A stretch of DNA of 64,000 nucleotides, taken from positions 186,001 through 250,000 of the forward strand of contig JACJXD010000004.1 of assembly GCA_020636845.1 (NCBI GenBank), in the 5' to 3' direction. Made by a program: the position numbers and the translations under genes. Shown here one piece after another: positions 7,311-15,434 of the stretch; the first letter of the stretch is position 1; every line of letters begins with the position of its first letter. This stretch comes from Bacteroidales bacterium (lineage in GTDB: Bacteria; Bacteroidota; Bacteroidia; Bacteroidales; Tenuifilaceae). The notes under the pieces were generated by a model. It was not told where the DNA came from, did not search any database, and worked only from the letters and a program-made list of their open reading frames with translations.

Positions 7311-9056
7311 ATGAAGAAGCAAATGTTTAAATTGGTAATCTTTTTGATTCCTGCAATGTTGTTATTTTCGTGCGAAAAGGACAAGTTTAGCGAAAAAGAT
7401 GCTTTAGATGCACAACAAACTATTGACCTAGTTATTAATGTTGTTGACGCCTCGTCGGGTATGAGTCCCGTTTCGGGTGCTACAGTTCGCGTTGTTGTTA
7501 AAGATTCTGTAATGACTCAAACAACCGACGGAAGTGGAATAACAATTTTTAATAAAGTAAATATTGGCGGAAATGTAGCCGTTAATGTTTCAAAAGATTC
7601 ATACACATCGGTTCTTACAACCGTAAATACCGTACCTTCCAGCTACAGACAAAGTCAGGTTTCATCCATAATCTCAATCTATTCCAAGGATCCTACAAAA
7701 ATGGCAATTTTTAAAGGCCGCTTGACCTACGAGGGTGACCTTACCAATAGAAAAAAGGAAGTTGCCTCGGGGGTTATTGTTAAAGCGCATAATTATGGAC
7801 TTAACTCGTCAACTGAATTGATTTTTACCGACACAACCGATGCTAATGGCAATTACGAAATTGCTGTTCCAACAACTAGCGATGGGGATTACATTGAACT
7901 TTATTTTCCGGAGTTTACTGCAAACCAAAAACTTGCTTTTGAACAAGATGACAAAACTATCGCCGTAGCAGAACGCACAGTTCTTTATAAATCGGGCAAC
8001 AGCGCCACTTTTAGCATTCCTTCAATACCAAGTATTTACGCCACTATTTCCTCCCCAACAGCAAGTACCGTTGGCTCTGGATTTGCAATGGCATCAAAAG
8101 CAAACAGAATTTCTTTGAGTTCAATTCCTAATTTCTATCTGTTACATGATGGAGGTGCTGGCTATAATAGCGGGGCTTCTGGATCATATGATATTCCTTT
8201 TACAGCGGATAAAGATGGAAATGTAGCTACGCTAACAGTAATGTTATCAAGCGGCATAATAACCAACATTTTGGGCATAACAAACAATTCAGCAACCTAC
8301 GATGCTATGCCTACATTAGATTATAGCGCTTTAGCCACTCAACCAACTACACAGGCAAATATTCAGTTCTTTTTCCAAACAAAATACAATCTATATATCA
8401 CTAACAAAGGCACTGGTTATTTCGACTATCCCCAAGTTTCGGTTGAAGCCAACTCGTTCTCCAACTATACAGAAGTTAACCGTGTTGACAACGATATTAA
8501 TGATGGATCAAATGATATTTTAGGCCGAACCTATCTTTTAAGCAATTATGCAGACATAATAAATGGACAGATTGTCAGCAATTCATCAAACGGCGACACT
8601 TTAACAACAACAACTTTTTTAGCATCTACCCCAGTATTCATTACCTACAATACACCAACACAAAAAGCAGATGTAGCCGTCGGCACTTGGGATATTAATT
8701 CGACGGATAGTACTCTTTCTAGTTTAACAATTAATAATTCAGGTTATGGTTATGATCCCAAAGTTCCTCCAACCATTACCCTTACAACCCTTGGTGGATG
8801 GGGTGAAGGGGCTATTGCCAAAACTAATGTTAGCACCTCTACTTCATTAAGCAACGTTGTAATCACCAACCCTGGCAAAAAGTACGTAAGAAATGTAAAC
8901 GATTGGCGAAATAATGGAACAACTTCAAGTTCTTATGATAACCCAAACTATCCAACTACAAATTACTATGGTGTAAATCCCGGCGACATATTCGTTATGG
9001 ATGTTTACTATGGGACAGGATACCAAATTGTTAATCAATCATTAATCAACAAGTAA
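7311..9056 (+). CDS. Large surface lipoprotein with carboxypeptidase-regulatory-like domains
   Basis: 581 residues. A lipoprotein signal (MLLFSC with lipidated Cys near residue 21) is followed by acidic residues (EKDKFSEKD), which fits outer-membrane localisation in Bacteroidota. Residues of about 38-130 and 130-215 look like two Ig-like carboxypeptidase-regulatory domains (VNVVDASSGMSPVSGATVRV; TDTTDANGNYEIAVP). The C-terminal half has loosely repeated units with a G-x-GY core: HDGGAGYNSG, NKGTGYFDYPQVSV, NNSGYGYDPKVPPTITL and a weaker ITNPGKKYV. Such units resemble beta-rich repeats in secreted Bacteroidota proteins. No enzymatic motif was recognised. It is probably co-transcribed with the barrel gene upstream. 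Confidence 0.8.
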   Translation: MKKQMFKLVIFLIPAMLLFSCEKDKFSEKDALDAQQTIDLVINVVDASSGMSPVSGATVRVVVKDSVMTQTTDGSGITIFNKVNIGGNVAVNVSKDSYTSVLTTVNTVPSSYRQSQVSSIISIYSKDPTKMAIFKGRLTYEGDLTNRKKEVASGVIVKAHNYGLNSSTELIFTDTTDANGNYEIAVPTTSDGDYIELYFPEFTANQKLAFEQDDKTIAVAERTVLYKSGNSATFSIPSIPSIYATISSPTASTVGSGFAMASKANRISLSSIPNFYLLHDGGAGYNSGASGSYDIPFTADKDGNVATLTVMLSSGIITNILGITNNSATYDAMPTLDYSALATQPTTQANIQFFFQTKYNLYITNKGTGYFDYPQVSVEANSFSNYTEVNRVDNDINDGSNDILGRTYLLSNYADIINGQIVSNSSNGDTLTTTTFLASTPVFITYNTPTQKADVAVGTWDINSTDSTLSSLTINNSGYGYDPKVPPTITLTTLGGWGEGAIAKTNVSTSTSLSNVVITNPGKKYVRNVNDWRNNGTTSSSYDNPNYPTTNYYGVNPGDIFVMDVYYGTGYQIVNQSLINK

Positions 9057-9067
9057 AATTAAAAGAT

Positions 9068-9107
9068 AAAAAAACCGCCTCAACGTAAAAATTGAGGCGG
9101 TTTTTTT
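9068..9107 (+). terminator. Intrinsic terminator after the lipoprotein gene
   Basis: GC-rich stem CCGCCTCAA/TTGAGGCGG with flanking A and T runs pairing further, an 8-base loop at 9084-9091, and seven T after the stem. It starts 12 bases after the stop codon. Confidence 0.9.
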
Positions 9108-9600
9108 ATTTCAAGCGAAAATTAAAATTCTTGTTCTTCTTCCCCCCTATAAAAACAAATTTCATTTTATCTCTTTTATACGTTAATAATTTTTTTGTTC
9201 GCATGTGTTCTTGTTTAATAAATAACGAGAGTTCGCTATAAGAATAAAATAAGTTTTTTTATGCCCAAGTACCTTACATTTAAATATATCTTATATGAAA
9301 GAATATAATAAAGTAATTGAAAATAAGGATATTATATTTAGTGGTTCAAGATAAACTAGCCAAGTCGGAATTCTTATGTCTAATAACGATTTGTGTACAT
9401 ATTCGAGCATCATTACTCGCTCGAACATTCGTCTCGGCTCAAAAAGAACAACTTACGTACTCCGCGCCACACACAACTTCCCGTTATTAAAACAGATAAG
9501 TAGCGGGCTTATAATGTCGCTTCCCCTTTTTCATTTTGAACACTCTAATTTCTTAGTGCAAAAAATATTACTTTTACTCAAAATATTTTGAAAATAAGCC
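9108..9600. other. AT-rich intergenic region
   Basis: Nearly 500 bases with no supported gene. It contains one inverted repeat TCGAGC (9403-9408) / GCTCGA (9419-9424) with a 10-base spacer, and a possible -7 element TACTTTTA at 9569-9576 ahead of the DUF1456 gene. An open frame at 9376-9591 has no recognisable protein features and is not called. Confidence 0.5.
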
Positions 9601-10062
9601 ATGCTAACAAACAACGATGTAATACGCCGCATACGCTACATATTCGATTTTAACGATACTAAAGTAATTGAACTTTTCGCACTAGGAGGGCAAACAGTTA
9701 CACGAGCAGAAATTAGCAATTGGCTTAAAAAAGACGAAGATGAAGAATTTGTCAAGATAAAAGACGAAGAACTGTCCGTATTTCTGAACGGGCTAATTAT
9801 TGACAAGCGAGGAAAAAAGGACGATAAAATTCCTACTGCCGAAAAACGGCTGAACAACAACATTGTTTTTCGAAAACTTCGCATTGCCTTAAACCTTAAG
9901 GACGATGATATACTGGAAATTCTTGCTTTAACCGGCATGAAAGTAAGCAAGACCGAACTCAGCGCTTTTTTCCGAAATCCAAAGCAAAGCCAATATCGCC
10001 CATGTAACGACCAACTGTTACGAAACTTCTTAAAAGGATTACAATTAAAGTATAATCGATAA
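9601..10062 (+). CDS. DUF1456 family protein (YehS-like)
   Basis: 153 residues made of two copies of a roughly 68-residue unit. The first starts NNDVIRRIRYIFDFNDTKVIE and continues with VTRAEISNWLKKDEDEEFVK and LSVFLNGLIIDKRGKKD; the second starts NNNIVFRKLRIALNLKDDDILE and ends with LRNFLKGLQLKY. This duplicated helical layout and the WLKK/LNGLI-KRG pattern are those of the DUF1456 family, which includes E. coli YehS. Length matches the family. The molecular function is not known. The gene stands alone between two intergenic regions. Confidence 0.9.
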   Translation: MLTNNDVIRRIRYIFDFNDTKVIELFALGGQTVTRAEISNWLKKDEDEEFVKIKDEELSVFLNGLIIDKRGKKDDKIPTAEKRLNNNIVFRKLRIALNLKDDDILEILALTGMKVSKTELSAFFRNPKQSQYRPCNDQLLRNFLKGLQLKYNR

Positions 10063-10075
10063 GTATATTCACATA

Positions 10076-10105
10076 AAATAGGCAAAACAGAAACTTCGCC
10101 TTTTT
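10076..10105 (+). terminator. Weak terminator-like hairpin after the DUF1456 gene
   Basis: AAAATAGGC is partly complementary to GCCTTTTTA across a 14-base loop, ending in a short T run. The stem is short with one mismatch, so the call is tentative. Confidence 0.35.
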
Positions 10106-10163
10106 AACGGATTTGTAAATTCTACTACTTATCCCGAATCCTGCGAAATATTTTCAATCTTCC

Positions 10164-10198
10164 TTTGCATGATACGGGTATTATTATTACTACCTTTG
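10164..10198 (+). promoter_or_regulatory. Promoter for thiF
   Basis: TTTG at 10164-10167 followed after 23 bases by TACCTTTG at 10191-10198, an exact TAnnTTTG -7 match. The start codon follows at 10217, giving a very short leader. Confidence 0.5.
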
Positions 10199-10216
10199 CT
10201 TTAGTAGCCAAAGCAC

Positions 10217-10825
10217 ATGCCCACATTTGAAGAGATAAAAAGAGTTCTCAGCAACGTTACCATCGGAATTGCCGGAGCCGGGGGCTTGGGAAGTAACGTA
10301 GCCATGACGCTTACCCGTGCCGGCATTGGTAAATTGATAATTGCCGACTTCGATGTGGTGTCGGAATCGAACCTGAACAGGCAGTTTTACTTTAGGTCGC
10401 AAATCGGACAAAAGAAAGTGGAAGCCCTGAAAGCTAACCTACTCAACATTAACCCGGATGTTAAAGTTATAAGTTTTGATGTACGGCTAAATGAAGATAA
10501 CATTTCAGAAATTTTTTCCACCGTGGATGTGATGGTTGAAGCCGTTGACAATGCCGAAATGAAGAAGTTGATTACAGAGGTGTTTCAGGAAAAATATCCT
10601 AACATGCCGCTTATACTGGGTAATGGCATGGCCGGTTGGGGACAATCGAACGATATGCAAGTAACGCAGTACGGCTCACTTTACGTTTGCGGCGACGGGA
10701 AATCGGAAGTGTCGGAAACCCTTCCACCCATTGCCCCGCGTGTTGGCATTTGTGCCTGTATGCAGGCAAACGTGGTACTAAGCATTGTACTTGACCCGCT
10801 ATTTAAGCAAAAACATTTGCCTTAG
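10217..10825 (+). CDS. thiF: ThiS/MoaD adenylyltransferase, short ThiF type
   Basis: 202-residue E1-like enzyme. It has the nucleotide-binding loop GIAGAGGLGSNVA (about 17-29), the acidic strand IADFDVV, the conserved RQFY (residues 55-58), and AVDNAEMKK. It lacks the C-terminal rhodanese extension of MoeB-like proteins, and its length fits the second ThiF family of anaerobes. It activates the C-terminal Gly-Gly of a small sulfur carrier by adenylation. The carrier gene lies 113 bases downstream, with a structured RNA between. No other thiamine genes are in the window, so the pair may serve thiamine or the tungsten/molybdenum pterin of the nearby aldehyde oxidoreductase. Confidence 0.88.
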   Translation: MPTFEEIKRVLSNVTIGIAGAGGLGSNVAMTLTRAGIGKLIIADFDVVSESNLNRQFYFRSQIGQKKVEALKANLLNINPDVKVISFDVRLNEDNISEIFSTVDVMVEAVDNAEMKKLITEVFQEKYPNMPLILGNGMAGWGQSNDMQVTQYGSLYVCGDGKSEVSETLPPIAPRVGICACMQANVVLSIVLDPLFKQKHLP

Positions 10826-10847
10826 ACAAAAAGTTGTTGCTATATTT

Positions 10848-10924
10848 GCGTGAGGGATAGAAGCGGAAAGCCCACAGCAAAGCGAGGACTTGCAGCGGAT
10901 AGCCCGACCCCGAAGGGGGCACGC
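10848..10924 (+). ncRNA. Structured RNA element resembling the Flavo-1 family
   Basis: Lies between thiF and thiS. The ends GCGTG (10848-10852) and CACGC (10920-10924) are complementary and would close the structure. Inside are two similar modules, AGCGGAAAGCCC at 10862-10873 and AGCGGATAGCCC at 10894-10905, and a stem ACCCC-GAAG-GGGG near 10907-10919. This G+C-rich block differs clearly from its AT-rich surroundings. From memory the AGCGGAAAGCCC/GCCCGACCC pattern recurs in Bacteroidota genomes and resembles the Flavo-1 RNA motif; the family name is recollection, not a search result. Confidence 0.6.
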
Positions 10925-10938
10925 CCAAATTATTTTTT

Positions 10939-11154
10939 ATGATGATGGAAATTGTACTGAACAACACTCCCGAATACCTTAACACCAATAAGGCCTCCAT
11001 TACGGTTAGCGAGCTGCTTAGCATAAAAAACTTCTCGTTCAAGTTGCTGGTGGTTAAAATTAACGGAACGTTGGTAAAAAAGGACAATTACGGAGTTGCC
11101 ACCATCAAGAGCGGCGATAAGGTACAGGTAATTCATTTGATAAGTGGAGGATAG
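10939..11154 (+). CDS. thiS: Sulfur carrier protein, ThiS/MoaD-like
   Basis: 71-residue ubiquitin-fold protein. It starts MEIVLNNTPEY, has the mid-domain strands LLVVKINGTLV and VATIKSGDKVQVIHL, and ends in Gly-Gly (LISGG), the site that is adenylated and converted to a thiocarboxylate. Three consecutive ATG codons make the exact start ambiguous by two residues. It follows thiF and the RNA element on the same strand and is 3 bases from the divIC-like gene. ThiS is the default call; a MoaD-like role for a pterin cofactor is possible given the aldehyde oxidoreductase nearby. Confidence 0.88.
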   Translation: MMMEIVLNNTPEYLNTNKASITVSELLSIKNFSFKLLVVKINGTLVKKDNYGVATIKSGDKVQVIHLISGG

Positions 11155-11157
11155 CTG

Positions 11158-11475
11158 ATGCTTCAAGGAGAAATGAGTTTTTGGCGGTGGTTTCTGAGCC
11201 GTTTACGAAATAAATTCTTTCTTACCGCACTGGTGTTCGTGCTGTGGATGATTATTTTCGACAGCAGTAACTGGATATCGATGGTAAACACCTCTCGACG
11301 CATAAAAACGCTAAAGCACGAAATTCAGTACTACAACCAGAAAATTGAAGAGGATAAGCGTAAAATTCTTGAACTTCGAACGAATAACGAAAACTTGGAG
11401 AAATTTGCCCGCGAGCAGTACCTTATGAAGAAACCTAACGAGGACATTTTTATTGTTAACGAGGACGACCTGTAG
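11158..11475 (+). CDS. Septum formation initiator (FtsB/DivIC family)
   Basis: 105-residue bitopic protein. A short cytoplasmic N-terminus and one membrane segment (FFLTALVFVLWMIIFDSSNWI) are followed by a coiled coil of about 45 residues (RRIKTLKHEIQYYNQKIEED and RKILELRTNNENLEKFAREQ), ending YLMKKPNEDIFIVNE. The layout and the closing FAREQYLMKKPNEDIF are characteristic of FtsB/DivIC proteins, which bridge FtsL and FtsQ at the division septum. Met6 is an alternative start. Placed 3 bases after thiS, so probably in the same transcript. Confidence 0.9.
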   Translation: MLQGEMSFWRWFLSRLRNKFFLTALVFVLWMIIFDSSNWISMVNTSRRIKTLKHEIQYYNQKIEEDKRKILELRTNNENLEKFAREQYLMKKPNEDIFIVNEDDL

Positions 11476-11502
11476 CAGCGCGTTCGAATTACCTAAAAGC
11501 CT

Positions 11503-12534
11503 ATGGATTTTAAAGTTGACCACTGGGGAAAATTTTCCGGAAAGGATGTGTGGCTTTACACCGCCAAAACCGCAAGCGGTATGGAATTTTCGTTCACCAA
11601 CTTTGGTGCAACGCTTGTTAGTATAAAAGCGCCCGTTGATAACGAGATGCTTAATATAGCATACGGCTTCACCGATATAAACGGGTACTTGGCCGCGAAC
11701 TTCTATCCGGGAGCAACGGTTGGGAGGTATGCCAATCGTATTGAAAATGGAAGTTTTACAATAAACGGAAAAACATTTCCCCTCTCGAAAAACGAAGGAG
11801 AAAACACGCTTCATGGCGGAGTTATTGGGCTTAGCCATAGAATATGGAATCAAGAGGAAGTTGGCGAACGCGATGGCGTAGGAATAGTTAAACTATCGTT
11901 GCTCAGTCCCGATGGAGAGGACGGCTTCCCCGGAAACTTAGCCATTACGGCAACTTTTCAGATTACCGACGATAACCAATTGGGAATAACCTACGTTGCC
12001 AACACCGACCAAGAAACGCATGTGAACATGACCTCGCACGGATACTTTAACCTCAGCGGATTCAAGTCGAATGTACTCGATCACATGCTCTGGATTGACG
12101 CACCACACTACTTGCCCGTAAACAGTAAGCTTATTCCAACCGGAGAACTCAGAAACGTATCCGGCACTCCTTTCGATTTTACCGTTAAGCGAGCCGTTGG
12201 CGCCGATATCGATTTGGCAAACGATTTCTACGATTATTGCTTTGCGTTACAACACGCTAACATAAACAAACCTGCCGCTATGCTGGTTAACCCTAAAAAC
12301 AGGTTAAGCCTTACGCTATATACCAATCAACCCGGCATTCAACTTTATACCCCGATTAACCCGCCCAATATCCTAAGTAGCAGTATTAACTTACCCAACC
12401 ACGGAAATTGGGCTGTTTGCCTTGAACCTCAAGGATTTCCAAATTCGCCCAACACACCAAACTTCCCATCAACATTGATTAAACCCAACGAAGCGTACGA
12501 ACACATATCCATATTTCAGTTCGAGTTTGTCTAA
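11503..12534 (+). CDS. galM: Aldose 1-epimerase (mutarotase)
   Basis: 343 residues of the galactose-mutarotase fold. Landmarks are SFTNFGATLVSIKAP near the start, GRYANRIENGSF, ENTLHGG, the catalytic histidine in HVNMTSHGYFNLSG, DFYDYCF, and the catalytic glutamate in VCLEPQGFPNSPN. It interconverts alpha and beta anomers of aldoses in the cytoplasm or periplasm; no signal peptide is evident. Starts 27 bases after the divIC-like gene and may close that transcript. Length is normal for the family. Confidence 0.93.
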   Translation: MDFKVDHWGKFSGKDVWLYTAKTASGMEFSFTNFGATLVSIKAPVDNEMLNIAYGFTDINGYLAANFYPGATVGRYANRIENGSFTINGKTFPLSKNEGENTLHGGVIGLSHRIWNQEEVGERDGVGIVKLSLLSPDGEDGFPGNLAITATFQITDDNQLGITYVANTDQETHVNMTSHGYFNLSGFKSNVLDHMLWIDAPHYLPVNSKLIPTGELRNVSGTPFDFTVKRAVGADIDLANDFYDYCFALQHANINKPAAMLVNPKNRLSLTLYTNQPGIQLYTPINPPNILSSSINLPNHGNWAVCLEPQGFPNSPNTPNFPSTLIKPNEAYEHISIFQFEFV

Positions 12535-12726
12535 GTTTTTGGGGGATAAAAACAATAATCAACTTGCTAAAGTTTCCGCATGGTTAAGCAAAAAAATCAA
12601 TTTTGCTTAAAATGTTTTAAAATCCAATTTTCATGGAAAATTTTTGTTAGCATCTTATTTTCAATTTTTTGCATTGAACATAACCCGTAAATGTCTAATA
12701 CAAAACGTTATGCAAACGTTTTCATA

Positions 12727-12758
12727 TTGATGATTGTCATTTTTTGTAAGTATCTTTA
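12727..12758 (+). promoter_or_regulatory. Candidate promoter for the aldehyde oxidoreductase gene
   Basis: TTG at 12727-12729, 21-base spacer, TATCTTTA at 12751-12758 (one mismatch to TAnnTTTG), with the chosen start codon 57 bases downstream. The 281 bases between galM and this gene hold nothing else that was recognised. Confidence 0.45.
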
Positions 12759-12815
12759 CTCATATTTTTAATGCAAATAATAAAGTTGACAAATCAAACT
12801 AAAAATATAAACACT

Positions 12816-14969
12816 ATGGACATTCAGGAAATGGTTAAACAACACAAGTTGTTGAATCAATGGAAGTATGAATGGAAGCCGTTGTTCCACGGTTACACCG
12901 ACAAAACGTTATATGTTAACGTTGGAACTAACGAGATAAAAGAAAAAGCCGTTCCCCAACAAATGAAGGAAAAGTTTATTGGCGGGAAAGGTTATGACCT
13001 TCGCCTACTGTGGGACGGAACAAAACCCAACACTAAATGGGATGACCCCGAAAACGAAATAGTTATTTCATCCGGCCCTATTGGAGGAATTACCCAATAC
13101 TCGGGAACAGGAAAGTCCATTGTTTGTACAATTTCACCGCAAACCGACATTGTTATCGATTCCAACGTGGGTGGTTTCTTCGGTCCATTTCTCAAATTCT
13201 CGGGTTTCGATGCCATAGAATTACAGGGAAAAGCCAAAAACGATGTTATTATTTATATTGACGGAACCGAGCATAAGGTTGAAATGTTCGAGGCTCCTGC
13301 AGAGCCTATCGATAGCCATGTTTTAGGAGAAGTGCTTAGCGATATGTTTGCCAAAGACGAGTCCGATAAAAAGAATATCGGTATTGTTTCGGCCGGCGTT
13401 GCGTCCGACCATAGCCTTATAGGAATGCTAAACTTTACCTTTTACGACTCCAAGCGTAAGTGCATTCGTTTAAAACAAGCCGGTCGCGGAGGTATAGGTA
13501 CCGTCTTCCGCAACAAAAAAATCAAAGCAATTGTTTGTAAAATTCCCGGAGTTAAAGGAAACCTCAACAATGTTGCCAACCTTGAAGCCATTCAGGAACG
13601 CGGACGCAGGTTTAACAAAGAAATGCGCGAACTCGACGAAAAGCAGTGTAACATGCGAGGCAAGGGTACCGCCCACCTTGTTGAAATTATGAACGACTAC
13701 GACCTACTACCAACACATAACTTCCAATACGGTTCGCACAAGGATGCCGGTAAAATTCACTCTGAAGTTTGGAAGAGTTACTTTACCCAAGGTGTTCCCG
13801 ACGGCTGTTGGATTGGCTGTAACATGAGCTGCGCAAAAGGCGTTGATAAGTTTAAGTTGAAGACAGGTCCGTATAAAGGTCAAGAGGTGATTGTTGACGG
13901 TCCGGAATATGAAACGGCAGCCGGACTAGGTTCCAACTGCGGCATGTTCGATCCCGAATATGTTATCGAAACAAACTTTTACTGCGACACATACGGCATT
14001 TGTACTATTACCTGGGGAACAACCATGGCATTTGTAATGGAGTGCTATCAGCGAGGCGTATTAAATAAAGAGCGCACAGGCGGTCTCGATTTAACATGGG
14101 GCAATGCTGCCGACGCTCTGGAACTACTACACCAACTGGCACGTGGCGAAGGTTTTGGAAAAATAGTAGGAATGGGCGTTCATAAGTTGAAAGAATACTT
14201 CGCTAAAAACTTTGGCGCCGATCCAAAACTAATGCAAGACATTGGAATGGAAAATAAAGGCTTGGAATATAGCCAGTATGTTTCCAAAGAGTCGCTTGCA
14301 CAGCAAGGCGGTTATGCCATGACCAACAAAGGGCCACAGCACGATGAAGCTTGGCTTATATTTATGGATATGGTTAACAACCAAATTCCAACATTCGAGG
14401 ACAAAGCCGAAGCGCTTCACTACTTCCCGATGTTCCGTACTTGGTTCGGACTACAAGGTCTTTGCAAACTACCTTGGAACGATGTTGAGCCTGAAAACAA
14501 TGCCGAAACTAAAGAACCGGCAAAGGTTCCCGAGCACGTTGACAACTACGTAACAATATATAATTCGGTAACCGACAGCCATATAGATAAGTACGAACTA
14601 ATTCGACAAAGCGAACGGGTATATAATTTCCAGCGTATTTTCAACATTCGCCGTGGTTACGGGTTACGCAAAAATGACGCTCAACCTTACCGCGCAGCCG
14701 GCCCCGTTACCAAGGAAGAGTACCTAAGCCGTGAAGAACGTTACGATAAACAGCTAAAGGAAAAAGTAGGAATTGATCCAGCCAACATGACAATTGAAGA
14801 GAAAATTGCCAAGATGCGTGTTTACCGCGAAGGGCAATACGAAAAACTACTTGACGCCGTTTACTTCCGCAGAGGCTGGAATAAGAACGGAGTTCCTACC
14901 ATTGAGCACCTCAAAGAAATTGGAATGGATTTACCCGAACTCATTGAGGTAATAAAGCCGTTACTATAA
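12816..14969 (+). CDS. aor: Aldehyde:ferredoxin oxidoreductase (tungsten/molybdenum bis-pterin)
   Basis: Product of 717 residues from ATG 12816; the frame is open from 12771, but the extra 15 residues look non-coding. It has the AOR signatures: ISSGPIGG and SNVGGFFGPFLKFSGFDAI in the N-terminal pterin-binding domain, and GRGGIGTVFRNKKIKAIV (from about 223). Cluster cysteines are at about 331, 335 and 339 (GCWIGCNMSCAKG), and a fourth is near 550 (GLQGLCKLPW). CDTYGICTITWG precedes the active-site region. The enzyme oxidises aldehydes to acids with ferredoxin, or runs in reverse, and is oxygen-sensitive, which supports an anaerobic lifestyle. It is longer than archaeal AOR (about 605). Single-gene transcript ending at a strong terminator. 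Confidence 0.93.
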   Translation: MDIQEMVKQHKLLNQWKYEWKPLFHGYTDKTLYVNVGTNEIKEKAVPQQMKEKFIGGKGYDLRLLWDGTKPNTKWDDPENEIVISSGPIGGITQYSGTGKSIVCTISPQTDIVIDSNVGGFFGPFLKFSGFDAIELQGKAKNDVIIYIDGTEHKVEMFEAPAEPIDSHVLGEVLSDMFAKDESDKKNIGIVSAGVASDHSLIGMLNFTFYDSKRKCIRLKQAGRGGIGTVFRNKKIKAIVCKIPGVKGNLNNVANLEAIQERGRRFNKEMRELDEKQCNMRGKGTAHLVEIMNDYDLLPTHNFQYGSHKDAGKIHSEVWKSYFTQGVPDGCWIGCNMSCAKGVDKFKLKTGPYKGQEVIVDGPEYETAAGLGSNCGMFDPEYVIETNFYCDTYGICTITWGTTMAFVMECYQRGVLNKERTGGLDLTWGNAADALELLHQLARGEGFGKIVGMGVHKLKEYFAKNFGADPKLMQDIGMENKGLEYSQYVSKESLAQQGGYAMTNKGPQHDEAWLIFMDMVNNQIPTFEDKAEALHYFPMFRTWFGLQGLCKLPWNDVEPENNAETKEPAKVPEHVDNYVTIYNSVTDSHIDKYELIRQSERVYNFQRIFNIRRGYGLRKNDAQPYRAAGPVTKEEYLSREERYDKQLKEKVGIDPANMTIEEKIAKMRVYREGQYEKLLDAVYFRRGWNKNGVPTIEHLKEIGMDLPELIEVIKPLL

Positions 14970-14987
14970 ATAATCTTGCTTAATATT

Positions 14988-15017
14988 TAACCCCCATCAA
15001 ACCGATGGGGGTTTTTA
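14988..15017 (+). terminator. Intrinsic terminator after aor
   Basis: Stem AACCCCCATC/GATGGGGGTT with a 5-base loop (14999-15003) followed by a T run; begins about 20 bases after the stop codon. Confidence 0.9.
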
Positions 15018-15070
15018 CTTTAAAAAATACATATCGACAATTTACACAATCCCTTATCCTCAAAATAAAG

Positions 15071-15078
15071 TATCTTTG
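15071..15078 (+). promoter_or_regulatory. -7 element ahead of rbfA
   Basis: TATCTTTG is an exact TAnnTTTG match 14 bases before the rbfA ATG. No clear -33 element was found. It supports ATG 15092 as the start rather than upstream codons in the same frame. Confidence 0.45.
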
Positions 15079-15091
15079 CAAAAAAATAGAG

Positions 15092-15430
15092 ATGGAAGGC
15101 ACACGACTACAAAAGGTAGCCCGTTTAATCCAAAAGGATTTGGGAGAGATTTTACAACGTGAAGGACAATCGATGTTTGCGGGAAAAATGATTACCGTTA
15201 CACAGGTAAGGGTTAGCCCCGATTTAGCCTTAGCAAAAGTTTACCTAAGCATTTTCCCTTCAGCGGGAGGGGAACAAACCCTTGAAGGAATTAAAAATCA
15301 TGCACGTTACTTCAGGGGAGAGTTAGGCAAAAGGGTGCGCTACCAAATGAGAGTTGTTCCCGAATTGGCCTTTTTTATTGACGACTCGCTAGATTACATC
15401 GAAAATATTGACCGTTTGCTTAACAAGTAA
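15092..15430 (+). CDS. rbfA: Ribosome-binding factor A
   Basis: 112 residues from ATG 15092, a normal RbfA length; the same frame is open from 15005 but the first 29 codons would overlap the aor terminator. It starts MEGTRLQKVARLIQKDLGEI, then has ITVTQVRVSPDLALAKVYLS and ends with the conserved KRVRYQMRVVPELAFFIDDS. The KH-type fold binds the 30S subunit and 16S rRNA during late maturation and cold adaptation. First gene of a tight three-gene run with a methyltransferase and a LolC/E-type permease. Confidence 0.95.
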   Translation: MEGTRLQKVARLIQKDLGEILQREGQSMFAGKMITVTQVRVSPDLALAKVYLSIFPSAGGEQTLEGIKNHARYFRGELGKRVRYQMRVVPELAFFIDDSLDYIENIDRLLNK

Positions 15431-15434
15431 TTTT

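Noticed and set aside
9403..9424. Inverted repeat TCGAGC/GCTCGA as a possible attachment or regulatory site
   Set aside because: Six-base arms with a 10-base spacer and no associated integrase, tRNA or promoter.
9376..9591. Plus-strand open frame of 71 codons in the gap before the DUF1456 gene
   Set aside because: No recognisable domain, signal or membrane pattern and amino-acid usage that looks random; no promoter or terminator fits it.
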